64,000 bases of DNA from Photobacterium frigidiphilum (GCF_003025615.1 NZ_PYMJ01000024.1:31168-95167), one strand, 5' to 3'. Positions 53,269-63,673 are shown, counted from the stretch's first letter. Made by a program: numbers and translations. The notes: a model not told the origin generated them from the letters alone.

Positions 53269-54264
53269 ATGAACAAACCTGTCGGACAACCAATTATTGA
53301 AGGTAAAAATCTGATTAAAGATTTTGAGGTCAATAGTAACTCATTAAAGAAATCCAAGATGCGTGCAATCAACGACGTGTCATTCAAAATGTACAAAAGC
53401 CGCGGCTTGGCCGTGGTTGGCGAATCGGGTTCAGGGAAATCAACCACCGCTAAAATGATTGCAAAAATGTATCCACCAACAGGGGGGCACATTGAGCATT
53501 ATGGTCGCGATATTGCAGAGATCACCAAGCACCGTGATTTAATGCAGTTCCGCCAGGGTGTACAGATGGTATGGCAAGACCCATTTGGCTCACTAAACCC
53601 AACCCATACTATTTTCCATCACATTGCTCGACCATTACTGATCCATAAAAAAGTATCGCCAAGTAATAAAAAAGAATTGGAAGAAAAAGTATATAGCTTG
53701 CTTGAACAGGTTGGACTAATCCCGCCTAAAGCAACGGCGGAGAAATTCCCTCACCAGCTATCAGGCGGTCAACGTCAGCGTGTCAATTTAGCGCGTAATA
53801 TTGCAGTGGGTGCTGAAGTCGTACTGGCTGATGAACCCACTTCCATGCTGGATGTTTCTATCCGTGCAGGTGTACTTAACTTAATGGAAGAAATGAAGTT
53901 TGAGCGTGAAATGGCGCTGCTTTATATCACTCACGATATTGCCACAGCCCGTTACATAGCTGAAGACCTTGCCGTTATGTACGTCGGTCACATGGTTGAA
54001 TGGGGAGATACCGAAGAGATCATTCACGATCCTCAACATCCATATACCCAACTGCTTGTTTCAGCTGTGCCCGATCCAAGTAAATCAATCCATACCAAGT
54101 TAAAAGGTAATAAAGGTGAAATCCCATTGTGGACACCAGAGAGCCTAGGTTGTCCGTTTGCTGGTCGTTGTACTCATGCAATGGATAAATGCCGAGAAAA
54201 GCTACCTGAAATATCTCAATTATCAGACAACCACTTTGTACGTTGCTATTTATTTGAAAATTAA
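53269..54264 (+). CDS. Chitooligosaccharide ABC transporter ATPase 2
   Basis: This 331-aa OppF/DppF-type ATPase pairs with the previous one. Walker A is GESGSGKST, the signature LSGGQRQRV, and Walker B VVLADEPTSMLD, followed by ITHDIA. A cysteine-rich C-terminal segment SLGCPFAGRCTHAMDKCRE corresponds to the OppF-type terminus. I chose ATG 53269 because GGGAGG lies 4-9 nt before it; a TTG at 53257 in the same frame is less likely. Confidence 0.93.
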   Translation: MNKPVGQPIIEGKNLIKDFEVNSNSLKKSKMRAINDVSFKMYKSRGLAVVGESGSGKSTTAKMIAKMYPPTGGHIEHYGRDIAEITKHRDLMQFRQGVQMVWQDPFGSLNPTHTIFHHIARPLLIHKKVSPSNKKELEEKVYSLLEQVGLIPPKATAEKFPHQLSGGQRQRVNLARNIAVGAEVVLADEPTSMLDVSIRAGVLNLMEEMKFEREMALLYITHDIATARYIAEDLAVMYVGHMVEWGDTEEIIHDPQHPYTQLLVSAVPDPSKSIHTKLKGNKGEIPLWTPESLGCPFAGRCTHAMDKCREKLPEISQLSDNHFVRCYLFEN

Positions 54265-54305
54265 TCGTATTAAAAATAGTAACTAAGTTACAAATCGGAG
54301 GATAC

Positions 54306-56042
54306 ATGCAGCTGTTAACGAATCATCTTGGTTATGAACGCCTTGGGGCAAAACAAGCAATATTGCAGGCACAGCCAGCGCTTGCATTGCATCATGCAGA
54401 TCTCATCTGTTGCCAAAGCGGTCAATCCATTATGCAGCTGCCCCTTCAGGCCTGTGGTCCGGTTGCACAATGGCATATCGGTGACACCTACTCTATCGAT
54501 TTCACTGCATTAAATATTTGTGGCGACTATCGTATTCGGGTGGGTGACACCGAGTCAGCCTCTTTTCGTGTGGCCGAGGGGCTATTAATGCAAAACACCT
54601 TCAGTGATGTTTTACATTATTTTAAATCTCAACGTTGTTCTGGAACTTACGAATGTGCTGATAAGAAAGTGCCGTTATTCGGCACTAACGAAACCGTTGA
54701 TGTACATGGTGGTTGGTATGATGCATCAGGTGACGTGAGTAAATATTTCAGTCACTTATCTTATGGTGATTATTTAAACCCTCAACAAACACCCATGGTT
54801 GTTTGGAACATGCTAACAGCATACGAGGTACTAGAAGACGAAGAAAGCATTGCTGATTTTACCCGCGTTCGTTTAGTCGAAGAAGCGCTTTATGGCGCTG
54901 ACTTTTTACTGCGAATGCAACATCCGCAAGGCTACTTCTATATGACAGTATTCGACAAGTGGAGTAAATCGACAGAGCAACGTGAAATCTGTGCTTTCTC
55001 AACCCAAGATGGTCATAAGTCTGCTGATTACCAAGCGGGATTTCGCCAAGGAGCAGGCGTCGCTATTGCCGCTCTAGCAGCAGCGTCACGCTTATCAAAC
55101 TTAGCATCAACCTCTCGCATTCCACAGTGTGGTGATATTAAAACAAACACGTATTTAGAGGCTGCTAAAAAAGGCTATTGGCACCTAAAAGAAATGAATC
55201 ATCAATATCTCGATAACGGAAAAGAAAATATTATTGATGAATATTGTGCGTTATTAGCATCTGTTGAGTTATATCGTTCTACTCAAGAAAATAACTTCTT
55301 AGCTGAAGCTCGAATCTGGGCTGATAAATTAATGGCTCGCCAAATGTCAGACCATAATTTTGCTCACTATTGGGCAGCTAACGATGATGGCAGCCGACCG
55401 TACTTTCATGCAGCAGAAGCTGGTTTACCAGCCATAGCCTTAATGCAATATTTACAGATAGAAACACATGCCCAGCGAGCTGAGCAATGCCAATCTGTAT
55501 TGCTAAATGCGTTGAGTTTCGAGTTATCAATTACCCATGAAGTGAACAATCCATTTGGTTATCCCCGTCAATACACTAAAGCGGTAAATGGGGACAAACA
55601 ATCTGCTTTCTTTATGCCACACGAAAATGAAACAGGTTATTGGTGGCAGGGAGAAAACGCCCGTATCGCATCACTCATTACCATGGCTTATATGGCACAA
55701 AATACCATTAATGATAACGAAATAAAAAGCCAATTAATGACCTATGCCCATCGCTTAACTGATTGGATTTTAGGCTTAAATCCATTCGATATGTGCATGC
55801 TTGATGGTCATGGTCGTAATAACCCCGACTATCTACCAGAACTCGGTTTCAGTAATGCAAAAGGCGGCGTATGTAATGGCATTACTTCCGGCTTTGAAAA
55901 TGAACAAGGCATAGCATTTAAACCTGAAAAACAAAGGGATGACATGCTACAAAACTGGCGTTGGGGAGAACAATGGATCCCACATGGCGCTTGGTATTTA
56001 CTGGCGATCACTATGCAATTCAAGGAGCGAAATCATGTTTAG
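54306..56042 (+). CDS. GH9 exo-beta-D-glucosaminidase
   Basis: This 578-aa glycoside hydrolase family 9 protein resembles endoglucanases. From memory, an enzyme of the same length from P. profundum (PBPRA0520) was shown to be an exo-glucosaminidase releasing GlcN from chitosan oligomers. The catalytic Asp pair is D139 and D143 in GGWYDASGD, and the acid Glu is E555 in WRWGEQW, the same positions I recall for that enzyme. An N-terminal Ig-like domain (about 1-90) precedes the (alpha/alpha)6 barrel. No signal peptide is seen, so it acts in the cytoplasm on imported sugars. It overlaps the kinase gene by 8 nt. Confidence 0.92.
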   Translation: MQLLTNHLGYERLGAKQAILQAQPALALHHADLICCQSGQSIMQLPLQACGPVAQWHIGDTYSIDFTALNICGDYRIRVGDTESASFRVAEGLLMQNTFSDVLHYFKSQRCSGTYECADKKVPLFGTNETVDVHGGWYDASGDVSKYFSHLSYGDYLNPQQTPMVVWNMLTAYEVLEDEESIADFTRVRLVEEALYGADFLLRMQHPQGYFYMTVFDKWSKSTEQREICAFSTQDGHKSADYQAGFRQGAGVAIAALAAASRLSNLASTSRIPQCGDIKTNTYLEAAKKGYWHLKEMNHQYLDNGKENIIDEYCALLASVELYRSTQENNFLAEARIWADKLMARQMSDHNFAHYWAANDDGSRPYFHAAEAGLPAIALMQYLQIETHAQRAEQCQSVLLNALSFELSITHEVNNPFGYPRQYTKAVNGDKQSAFFMPHENETGYWWQGENARIASLITMAYMAQNTINDNEIKSQLMTYAHRLTDWILGLNPFDMCMLDGHGRNNPDYLPELGFSNAKGGVCNGITSGFENEQGIAFKPEKQRDDMLQNWRWGEQWIPHGAWYLLAITMQFKERNHV

Positions 56043-56922
56043 TAATATTCAATACTATGTGGGTGTTGATGGCGGTGGTACATCTTGTCGTGCACGCATT
56101 TGCGATCTAAACGGTAATACTTTAGGTGAAGCAAAAACAGGCAGTGCCAATATTCTATTAGGGGGTGATATCGCAATGGCTTCAATACAAGATGCCATTG
56201 CAACAGCTGCCGCCCAAGCGCAACTATTACCTTCTGATTTTAAATTGATGTCTGTTGGGCTTGCGCTGGCTGGTGCTGAACAAAAGAGTGCTTGGTATGC
56301 CTTTATGGCGCAATCGCATCCTTACGCAACGGTCACTTTAAATACCGATGCTTACGGGGCTTGCTTAGGTGCTTGGAATGGTCATGATGGCGCCATTCTA
56401 ATTGCAGGCACAGGATCATGCGGTATTTTCTTACACAATGGCGAACAGCACATTGTTGGAGGTCGAGAATTCCCAATTTCAGATCAAGGAGGCGGAGCTG
56501 TGATGGGGCTTCGTCTTATTCAGCAAGTATTACTAAGTGCTGATGGCATTATTCCTCAAACAGCACTATCTCAGCATGTATTGACGCATTTTAACCATGA
56601 TATTGACGCGATTGTTAGCTGGTCTAAAACAGCAAGACCTTGTGATTATGGTCAATTTTCTCCTGCTATTTTTGCTTATGCATCTGAAGGCGATGAGCTT
56701 GCGATTTCCATGTTACAGCAAACTGCATCAGATATTTCAATGTTGATGAATGTCTTAATTCACCGTGGTGCCGATAAGATTTGCTTAATGGGCAGTATTG
56801 CCGAACGCATTCATGCTTGGCTAGCTCCGCCTCTTCAACGCCGTATTGCGACACCGCAAGGTGATGCGATGGATGGTGCTATCGCCATGGCTAAAAGCTC
56901 TCACAACCTGTATCCACTTTAA
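56035..56922 (+). CDS. gspK: Glucosamine kinase (BadF/BcrA ATPase family)
   Basis: This 295-aa kinase of the ASKHA fold phosphorylates glucosamine; a glucosamine-specific kinase of this kind is known from V. cholerae. The phosphate-1 motif is VGVDGGGTSCRARI, then LIAGTGSCGIFL (phosphate-2) and ISDQGGGAVMGLRLI (family signature). I chose ATG 56035, which overlaps the GH9 stop by 8 nt and has AAGGAG upstream; the longer frame from 55939 has no support. It follows GH9, which yields its substrate. Confidence 0.9.
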   Translation: MFSNIQYYVGVDGGGTSCRARICDLNGNTLGEAKTGSANILLGGDIAMASIQDAIATAAAQAQLLPSDFKLMSVGLALAGAEQKSAWYAFMAQSHPYATVTLNTDAYGACLGAWNGHDGAILIAGTGSCGIFLHNGEQHIVGGREFPISDQGGGAVMGLRLIQQVLLSADGIIPQTALSQHVLTHFNHDIDAIVSWSKTARPCDYGQFSPAIFAYASEGDELAISMLQQTASDISMLMNVLIHRGADKICLMGSIAERIHAWLAPPLQRRIATPQGDAMDGAIAMAKSSHNLYPL

Positions 56923-56931
56923 GAGGTTATT

Positions 56932-58863
56932 ATGAGTTATCGTGTCGACTTTACCGTAATCAGCAAAACAGAGAATGAATCTCGTTTTGCTCTTACATTA
57001 CATAACCTTACTGAACAACCAGTAGATAATTGGTCTCTGCATTTTACGGTTGGCCGTTGGATTAAATCAGAATCAATCTCTAATGGGTCGATAACTCAAC
57101 TAGGCAGTTACTGTACTTTATCGCCTAATTCTTCTGAGCAATTGGCACCCAATAGCCATTTTTATACTGAATTTTCAATGGGGACGAGTCCGTTTACGTT
57201 ACATGATGATGGTATTCTCGACGCTTTCCTGGCGATTAATACCGATGACGATACCATCATCCCGCGAGCTGTTAAGGTCACTTGCATCGACTTAGGCCAA
57301 CCCGCAATAGAAAGACTAACAACCCCCTTACCAGCGGCAAAAGCAATCAATTTAATTCCAGAGCCAAATCAACTGAAAGTATTAGGCGGTGAATTTGCAT
57401 TCACTCAACACACCGCGATTACTACACCAGATACGATGGCACAAGGTGCTGTGCGCTGGTTACAAAGCGAGCTAGAAAAGCAGCTACACGATGCACTGCC
57501 AATTAGCGATAACGGTAATATACATTTTCAATATCACGCCGATTTCATAAACGGTGCCTACCGTATTCTGATCGAACAAGATGATATTTGGCTTCAAGCT
57601 AGCACTGAATCTGGTTTTGTGAATGCGGCATCAAGTTTGTTGCAATTAATACCAATAGCACCTCGTCACGATGCCTCTGCAGCTTATGTTATTCCCATGG
57701 TTGAAATTGACGATCAACCTTATTATTCATACCGCGGTATGATGCTAGATTGTTCTAGACACTTCCATTCAACCAAACGAATCAAGCACTTACTTGATCA
57801 ATTAGCTCGCTACAAGTTCAATACTTTCCATTGGCATCTCACCGACGATGAAGGGTGGCGCATCGAAATAGACGCCTACCCTGAACTGACAAATATTGGT
57901 GCATGGCGTGGTCCGAATGAAGAAGTTCAGCCTCAATTCACCACAATAGATCAACGTTACGGTGGCTTTTATAGTAAAGCAGAGGTTCGAGATCTGATTG
58001 CTTACGCACATGATCGTGGGATCACGATCATTCCAGAAATCGATATTCCAGGCCACTGCCGTGCTGCCATAAAGTCATTGCCCGATTTACTTATCGATCC
58101 TAATGATCATTCCGTTTATCGCAGTATTCAGGGTTATTCCGATAACGTGCTATCACCAGCACTTGAAGGCACTTACACCTTCATCTCTACGGTATTAAAT
58201 GAGATTTGTGACTTGTTTCCGGCACCATATATTCATGTCGGTGGTGATGAAGTACCAAAGGGAGTGTGGACCGACAGTGAAGGTTGTCAGCAATTAATGC
58301 AGCAACACGGATACCAAAACCCAATTGAGCTACAGGGTCATTTACTTAAATTTGCTGAAGGTATTATTCAAGCAAAAGGCAAGCGAATGATGGGCTGGGA
58401 AGAAGTAACCAAAGGCGACAAAGTCAGTAAAGAGACCATGATCTTCTCTTGGCAAAACGAAGACGCAGGGTTGATTTCAGCCCAACAAGGCTATGACGTC
58501 ATCATGCAACCAGCTCAATATACATATCTCGATTTAGCGCAAGGATTCTCTGCCGATGAACCCGGGGTAGATTGGGCCGGAAAAGTCCCTCTAGAAACAG
58601 TGTATAGCTACCAACCATTTTCTAAATTAAGCACTGAGGATCCAGCACATCAACGCATCATCGGTATTCAAGCCGGGTTGTGGTGCGAACTTATCAATAA
58701 TCAAAGCCGTTTCGAATACATGCTTTTTCCACGCTTATTAGCAATCGCTGAAGTATGTTGGAGCCAGCCAAAACAACGCAATTGGGATGACTTTAAAGCA
58801 CGCCTTAAAGGTCAACTCAGCTACTTAGATAAAGCGGGCATAAACTACCGCCGCTGTGAATAA
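56932..58863 (+). CDS. GH20 beta-N-acetylhexosaminidase
   Basis: This 643-aa enzyme removes GlcNAc from chitooligosaccharides. Four parts are visible: an N-terminal carbohydrate-binding-like domain (about 1-130), a GH20b-type alpha/beta domain (about 140-265), and the TIM barrel beginning YYSYRGMMLDCSRHFHS. The catalytic Asp-Glu pair is D439/E440 in HVGGDEVPKGVW. GH20 uses the substrate acetamido group as nucleophile. No signal peptide is seen, so it is cytoplasmic. It follows the kinase by 9 nt, with AGAGG before its ATG. Confidence 0.94.
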   Translation: MSYRVDFTVISKTENESRFALTLHNLTEQPVDNWSLHFTVGRWIKSESISNGSITQLGSYCTLSPNSSEQLAPNSHFYTEFSMGTSPFTLHDDGILDAFLAINTDDDTIIPRAVKVTCIDLGQPAIERLTTPLPAAKAINLIPEPNQLKVLGGEFAFTQHTAITTPDTMAQGAVRWLQSELEKQLHDALPISDNGNIHFQYHADFINGAYRILIEQDDIWLQASTESGFVNAASSLLQLIPIAPRHDASAAYVIPMVEIDDQPYYSYRGMMLDCSRHFHSTKRIKHLLDQLARYKFNTFHWHLTDDEGWRIEIDAYPELTNIGAWRGPNEEVQPQFTTIDQRYGGFYSKAEVRDLIAYAHDRGITIIPEIDIPGHCRAAIKSLPDLLIDPNDHSVYRSIQGYSDNVLSPALEGTYTFISTVLNEICDLFPAPYIHVGGDEVPKGVWTDSEGCQQLMQQHGYQNPIELQGHLLKFAEGIIQAKGKRMMGWEEVTKGDKVSKETMIFSWQNEDAGLISAQQGYDVIMQPAQYTYLDLAQGFSADEPGVDWAGKVPLETVYSYQPFSKLSTEDPAHQRIIGIQAGLWCELINNQSRFEYMLFPRLLAIAEVCWSQPKQRNWDDFKARLKGQLSYLDKAGINYRRCE

Positions 58864-58902
58864 CCACTCACGGAAAGTAAATATTTAAAAGGATTAGAAA
58901 TA

Positions 58903-61308
58903 ATGAAATACGGTTATTTTGATAATGACAACAGAGAGTACGTTATCACTCGTCCAGATGTGCCAGCACCATGGACTAACTATCTTGGTACTGAGAAATT
59001 CTGTACTGTAATTTCACATAATGCAGGTGGTTACTCATTTTACAATTCACCTGAATACAATCGCGTAACCAAATTTCGTCCAAATGCATCTTTTGATCGC
59101 CCTGGTCACTATGTATATCTCCGTGATGATGAAACGGGAGATTACTGGTCAATTTCTTGGCAGCCAGTGGCAAAAAGTCTTGATGAAGCAAGCTACGAAG
59201 TTCGTCATGGTTTGTCTTACTCAAAATTCAAATGTGAATACAACGGTATTACAGCGTCAAAAACTCTTTTCGTCCCAAAAGGCGAAGATGCTGAAGTATG
59301 GGATGTTGTCATCAAAAATGACAGTGACAAGCCGCGAACAATCAGCGCATTTTCATTTGTTGAGTTTTCATTCAGTCACATAGAGTCTGATAACCAAAAC
59401 CACCAGATGAGCCTATATTCTGCAGGCACGTCTTATGAAGATGGTGTCATCGAGTGCGATCTTTACTATAACACCAATGAATTTGAAGGCTTTTACTACC
59501 TAGCTTCAACGTTTGATCCTGATAGCTACGATGGTCAACGTGACTCATTCCTTGGGTTATACCGTGACGAATCAAACCCTATCGCTGTTGAGCAAGGTAA
59601 GTGTTCGAATACCGCCCAAACTTGTTATAACCATTGTGGTTCTTTACATAAACAATTTGTCATTCAACCCGGTGAAGAAGTACGTTTTGTTTATATCTTA
59701 GGTTTAGGTAAAGGCAATGGCGCTAAACTGCGCGCTAAATACCAAAACTTAGAAAATGTTGATGCTGCATTTGCTGGTATCAAAGCTCATTGGGATGAGC
59801 GCTGCGCAAAGTTCCAAGTAAAATCGCCAAACGAAGGTCTAGATACCATGTTAAATACCTGGACCTTATATCAGGCAGAAACATGTGTGGTGTGGTCCCG
59901 CTTTGCTTCCTTTATTGAAGTAGGCGGACGTACAGGTCTTGGTTATCGAGATACAGCACAAGATGCAATGGCAGTTCCTCATTCCAACCCTGAGATGACC
60001 AAGAAACGCCTTATCGATCTTCTTCGCGGACAAGTAAAAGCAGGTTATGGTCTTCACCTATTTGATCCTGATTGGTTTGATCCAGAAAAAGCCAATATTG
60101 AACCATCCAAATCCCCAACCGTCGTTCCAACACCAAGTGACGAAGATAAGATACATGGTATCGAAGACACCTGTTCTGACGATCACTTATGGTTAGTACC
60201 GACTATCTGCCGTTACGTTATGGAGACTGGCGAAACTGATTTCTTTGATGAAGTCATTCCTTTTGCCGATGGTGGTGAAGCAACCGTTTATGACCACATG
60301 AAAGCGGCACTTGATTTCACAGCTGAACATGTAGGACGAACAGGTATTGCTAAAGGATTACGAGCAGATTGGAATGATTGCTTAAATCTTGGAGGCGGTG
60401 AATCATCAATGGTTGCCTTCCTGCATTACTGGGCAATTACAGAGTTTATCGACCTCGCTAAATTCTTAGGCAGAGACGAAGATATTGCGCGTTATGCTGA
60501 TATGGCTGGCGGTGTACAAAATGCCTGTGAAAAGCACCTTTGGGACGAAGACGGTGGTTGGTATATTCGTGGTATCACTAAACATGGCGACAAAGTAGGT
60601 ACTAACGAACAAACCGAAGGAAAAGTGCATTTAGAGTCTAATACTTGGGCTGTTGTATCGGGTGCAGTTACTCAAGAACGCGGCGAAAAAGCAATGAACG
60701 CGGTCGATGAGTACCTTTACTCTGACTATGGCCTTCACTTAAATGCCCCTTCTTTTGCCACACCGAATGATGACATTGGCTTTGTCACCCGCGTTTATCA
60801 AGGTGTTAAAGAAAATGGCGCTATCTTCTCTCATCCGAACCCATGGGCTTGGGTCGCTGAAGCGAAACTTGGTCGCGGTAATCAAGCGATGAAATTCTAC
60901 GATGCACTGAACCCGTATAACCAAAATGACATGATTGAAAAGCGTATAACGGAACCTTACTCCTATGTTCAATTCATAATGGGGCGCGATCATCAAGATC
61001 ATGGTCGTGCAAACCACCCATGGTTAACCGGTACTTCTGGTTGGGCTTATATTGCCGCAACTAATTTTATTCTCGGCGTCCGTTTAAGCTTTGATGGCTT
61101 AATCATCGACCCATGTATCCCAACTGAATGGCCAGGATTTGACGTTACGCGTCAATGGCGAGGGGCGACTTACAACATCAGTGTTATAAATCCAAATCAT
61201 GTTAGCAAAGGCATTACTTCTATTACGCTAAACGGTGAAACAGTTGATGGGGCAATTGCCCCTCAAGCTGAAGGCACGGTTAATACTGTAACAGTGGTAA
61301 TGGGTTAA
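58903..61308 (+). CDS. chbP: Chitobiose phosphorylase (GH94)
   Basis: This 801-aa enzyme splits chitobiose with phosphate to GlcNAc-1-phosphate and GlcNAc, saving one ATP compared with hydrolysis. The length equals the Vibrio enzyme. The N-terminal beta-sandwich begins MKYGYFDNDNREYVITRPD. The (alpha/alpha)6 domain carries the general acid D492 in RADWNDCLNL, the position reported for V. proteolyticus. GRTGLGYRDTAQD and NPWAWVAEAKLGRG are further GH94 marks. AAAAGGA precedes the ATG. It sits next to the mutase that uses its product. Confidence 0.95.
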   Translation: MKYGYFDNDNREYVITRPDVPAPWTNYLGTEKFCTVISHNAGGYSFYNSPEYNRVTKFRPNASFDRPGHYVYLRDDETGDYWSISWQPVAKSLDEASYEVRHGLSYSKFKCEYNGITASKTLFVPKGEDAEVWDVVIKNDSDKPRTISAFSFVEFSFSHIESDNQNHQMSLYSAGTSYEDGVIECDLYYNTNEFEGFYYLASTFDPDSYDGQRDSFLGLYRDESNPIAVEQGKCSNTAQTCYNHCGSLHKQFVIQPGEEVRFVYILGLGKGNGAKLRAKYQNLENVDAAFAGIKAHWDERCAKFQVKSPNEGLDTMLNTWTLYQAETCVVWSRFASFIEVGGRTGLGYRDTAQDAMAVPHSNPEMTKKRLIDLLRGQVKAGYGLHLFDPDWFDPEKANIEPSKSPTVVPTPSDEDKIHGIEDTCSDDHLWLVPTICRYVMETGETDFFDEVIPFADGGEATVYDHMKAALDFTAEHVGRTGIAKGLRADWNDCLNLGGGESSMVAFLHYWAITEFIDLAKFLGRDEDIARYADMAGGVQNACEKHLWDEDGGWYIRGITKHGDKVGTNEQTEGKVHLESNTWAVVSGAVTQERGEKAMNAVDEYLYSDYGLHLNAPSFATPNDDIGFVTRVYQGVKENGAIFSHPNPWAWVAEAKLGRGNQAMKFYDALNPYNQNDMIEKRITEPYSYVQFIMGRDHQDHGRANHPWLTGTSGWAYIAATNFILGVRLSFDGLIIDPCIPTEWPGFDVTRQWRGATYNISVINPNHVSKGITSITLNGETVDGAIAPQAEGTVNTVTVVMG

Positions 61309-61315
61309 ATATTTT

Positions 61316-61345
61316 TGGGGATAACTTTTATCCCCACTTTAATTT
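61316..61345 (+). terminator. Intercistronic stem-loop before the mutase gene
   Basis: GGGGATA (61317-61323) pairs with TATCCCC (61329-61335) around a 5-nt loop. Only a loose T-rich stretch follows, so partial termination or RNA protection is more likely than a true end. Confidence 0.5.
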
Positions 61346-61372
61346 TCGATTGAGAGAAATAGGAGTTCCATC

Positions 61373-62785
61373 ATGATTCAGTTTGGAACAGGTGGCTGGC
61401 GCGCATTCATTGGTGAAGAGTTTACTCGTGAAAATGTTCGATTAGTTGCACAGGCTCTTGCCAATATTATGCATAACGAAAATGTTGTCGATAATGGTTT
61501 TGTTATTGGTTACGACCGTCGATTCTTATCCGATAAAGCAGCAGCATGGTTTGCAGAAGTGCTCGCTGGTAATGGAATTACTGTTAGTTTTATAGATAAA
61601 TATGTCCCTACGCCTGTCGTAATGTTCGAATCAAAAGAGATAGGTGCAACATATTCAGCTTGTATCACCGCTTCTCACAACCCTGCTGATTACAACGGCA
61701 TTAAGATCTTCATTGAAGGTGGTCGTGATGCGGATGAAATTATTACGCAAAAAATTGAACAACAGGTTCAAGGGCTAACGAATAGTGATGTTAAACGTAT
61801 AGATTTTGATGAAGCATTGAACGCACAAACAATCAAAATCATTAATCCTATGAATGCCTTTGTCGACTCAATCATTAACTTTATTGATATCGAAGCGATT
61901 AAGAAAGCTAACTTGCGAGTATTAATTGACCCTATGTTTGGTGTCGCTAAAAATGCATTACAAACAGTGTTAATTTCAGGTCGCTGCGACGTTGATGTTA
62001 TCCATGATGATCAAAATCCGTCTTTTGGTGGCTTAATGCCATCACCAAATGCAGCAACATTATATCGTCTAAAGCACTTAGTTGCTCACGAGGGTTATGA
62101 CATTGGAATTGGAACTGATGGTGATGCTGATCGCCTCGGAATCATTGATGAAAAAGGTAACTTCATTCATCCCAACGAAGTACTGCTATTACTTTACTAC
62201 TACATGTTGGAATACAAAGGCTGGAAAGGCTCTGTTGTACGTAATATAGCAACCACACATCTACTAGATAAAGTAGCAGCTGCACATGATGAAAAATGTT
62301 TTGAAGTGCCTGTCGGTTTTAAACATATTAGCTCACAAATGGAAGCCGATGACTCTTTAATTGGCGGAGAGAGTTCTGGTGGTTTGACTATACGCGGGCA
62401 TATAAAAGGAAAAGATGGTGTTTTTGCATCTAGTTTATTGGTCGAAATGATCAGTGTAACTAACAAAAAACTCTCTGAAATGCTTGATGAAATCTACAGT
62501 AAATATGGTTATGCCTACACCGCTGAAGGTGACTGTATATTTAAAGCAGCAGATCGCGAACGCTTATATAACAAAATATATATTGATAAAGAGCTACCTG
62601 AATTCAATTACGATATAGAAAAAGTTAGCTATGCCGATGGCGCTAAAGTGTATTTTAAAAATGGAGGCTGGGCATTAGCACGCTTTTCTGGTACTGAGCC
62701 TTTACTACGTTTATTCGTTGAAATGGAAGATAAAGTAAAAGCAGAAGCCGTACTGTTACAAATGAAAGCGTTTCTAAAAGTATAA
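61373..62785 (+). CDS. Phosphoglucomutase/phosphomannomutase family (GlcNAc-1-P to GlcNAc-6-P mutase)
   Basis: This 470-aa alpha-D-phosphohexomutase presumably converts GlcNAc-1-P from ChbP into GlcNAc-6-P for NagA. The phosphoserine is S101 in TASHNPADYNGIK, the metal loop GTDGDADRLGI and the sugar loop GGESSGGLT. The C-terminal phosphate loop is RFSGTEPLLRLFVE. AGGAG precedes the ATG. The substrate is inferred from the operon position; PGM, PMM or GlmM activity is not excluded by motif alone. Confidence 0.92.
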   Translation: MIQFGTGGWRAFIGEEFTRENVRLVAQALANIMHNENVVDNGFVIGYDRRFLSDKAAAWFAEVLAGNGITVSFIDKYVPTPVVMFESKEIGATYSACITASHNPADYNGIKIFIEGGRDADEIITQKIEQQVQGLTNSDVKRIDFDEALNAQTIKIINPMNAFVDSIINFIDIEAIKKANLRVLIDPMFGVAKNALQTVLISGRCDVDVIHDDQNPSFGGLMPSPNAATLYRLKHLVAHEGYDIGIGTDGDADRLGIIDEKGNFIHPNEVLLLLYYYMLEYKGWKGSVVRNIATTHLLDKVAAAHDEKCFEVPVGFKHISSQMEADDSLIGGESSGGLTIRGHIKGKDGVFASSLLVEMISVTNKKLSEMLDEIYSKYGYAYTAEGDCIFKAADRERLYNKIYIDKELPEFNYDIEKVSYADGAKVYFKNGGWALARFSGTEPLLRLFVEMEDKVKAEAVLLQMKAFLKV

Positions 62786-63247
62786 GCCTTTCTTTTATAA
62801 GCATCTTTTATAAACACTGTTTACCGTATTCATTGTTGGGTCCTATCGTAACATGCTATACAGCTGTTACATTTCGCAAACCTGTTTTTTTAGGTAATCG
62901 CGACAGGGTAGTTAGTTACTACCCTTTTCTTTTGATAACAATCTAATTTTCATTCTACTTTATACCTATCAATACACATCTCTGACCATTCCTCGGGTTT
63001 GAATCACTAACAAGTGAACTATAAATAGTTCAATAAAAACAAAAAAACATACCAACCACTTATCTAGTAATTATTAAATAATCCCGCATAACCTCTACCT
63101 TCAACATATTAGCAATACCATGCCAATAGATATGCCATTATTAAATAACATCCATTGATCACAATATGAGATAGAAACAGTGCGCATAATGCAGTTAGAG
63201 AGCTTAACCGTAAATCATGCAGTCATTGATCATGACAAGGAGTTGAT
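62786..63247. other. Gap after the chitobiose operon
   Basis: 462 bp, AT-rich. It holds the operon terminator (see 62905-62934) and little else. A weak inverted repeat GTCAT/ATGAC lies just before the ribosome site of the next gene. No small gene is clear. Confidence 0.35.
62905..62934 (+). terminator. Terminator of the chitobiose operon
   Basis: AGGGTAG (62905-62911) pairs with CTACCCT (62919-62925) around TTAGTTA, followed by a T-rich tail. Confidence 0.8.
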
Positions 63248-63634
63248 ATGAAAAAGGTTACTTTTACCCTCATCGCCATAATAATGGCTGTTTTATTCAC
63301 AGAGCACGTACATTCATTTTTCATCGGGTTTAGTTTAGCAATGATAGCGGTGACTATAGGTTACTTCATTGCTTATCAAGCTATTTTGAAGCCACAATAC
63401 ACGATGAGCTTTCTCGTATTCGCCGTTGTCAGTAAGCTAATCATTACAGTGGTGGGCATTATCGGAGTCTTTTCAAATAATATTATCCACTCTCCCATTA
63501 CCTTTCTCATTGCCTATGTCTCGTTCTCTGTATTAATGACATATTTAGCTTCAACATATCGGTCTTTACAGCGAGAGACAAAAGATAATCAACAACAAGA
63601 ATTTCTACACACGGGGCTATATAAAGCCATCTAG
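63248..63634 (+). CDS. Small four-span membrane protein of unknown function
   Basis: This 128-aa hydrophobic protein has about four predicted helices (about 5-22, 25-45, 54-75 and 82-100), with TEHVHSFF between the first two and a polar tail (RSLQRETKDNQQQEF). I recognise no family; the layout is loosely like ATP synthase subunit I or small transporter-associated proteins. AAGGAG lies at the right distance before the ATG. It stands alone between the chitobiose operon and a tRNA locus. Confidence 0.7.
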   Translation: MKKVTFTLIAIIMAVLFTEHVHSFFIGFSLAMIAVTIGYFIAYQAILKPQYTMSFLVFAVVSKLIITVVGIIGVFSNNIIHSPITFLIAYVSFSVLMTYLASTYRSLQRETKDNQQQEFLHTGLYKAI

Positions 63635-63673
63635 TTAAGAATAAAGTCAGAAGTCAGCTTTATTATTCTACAG

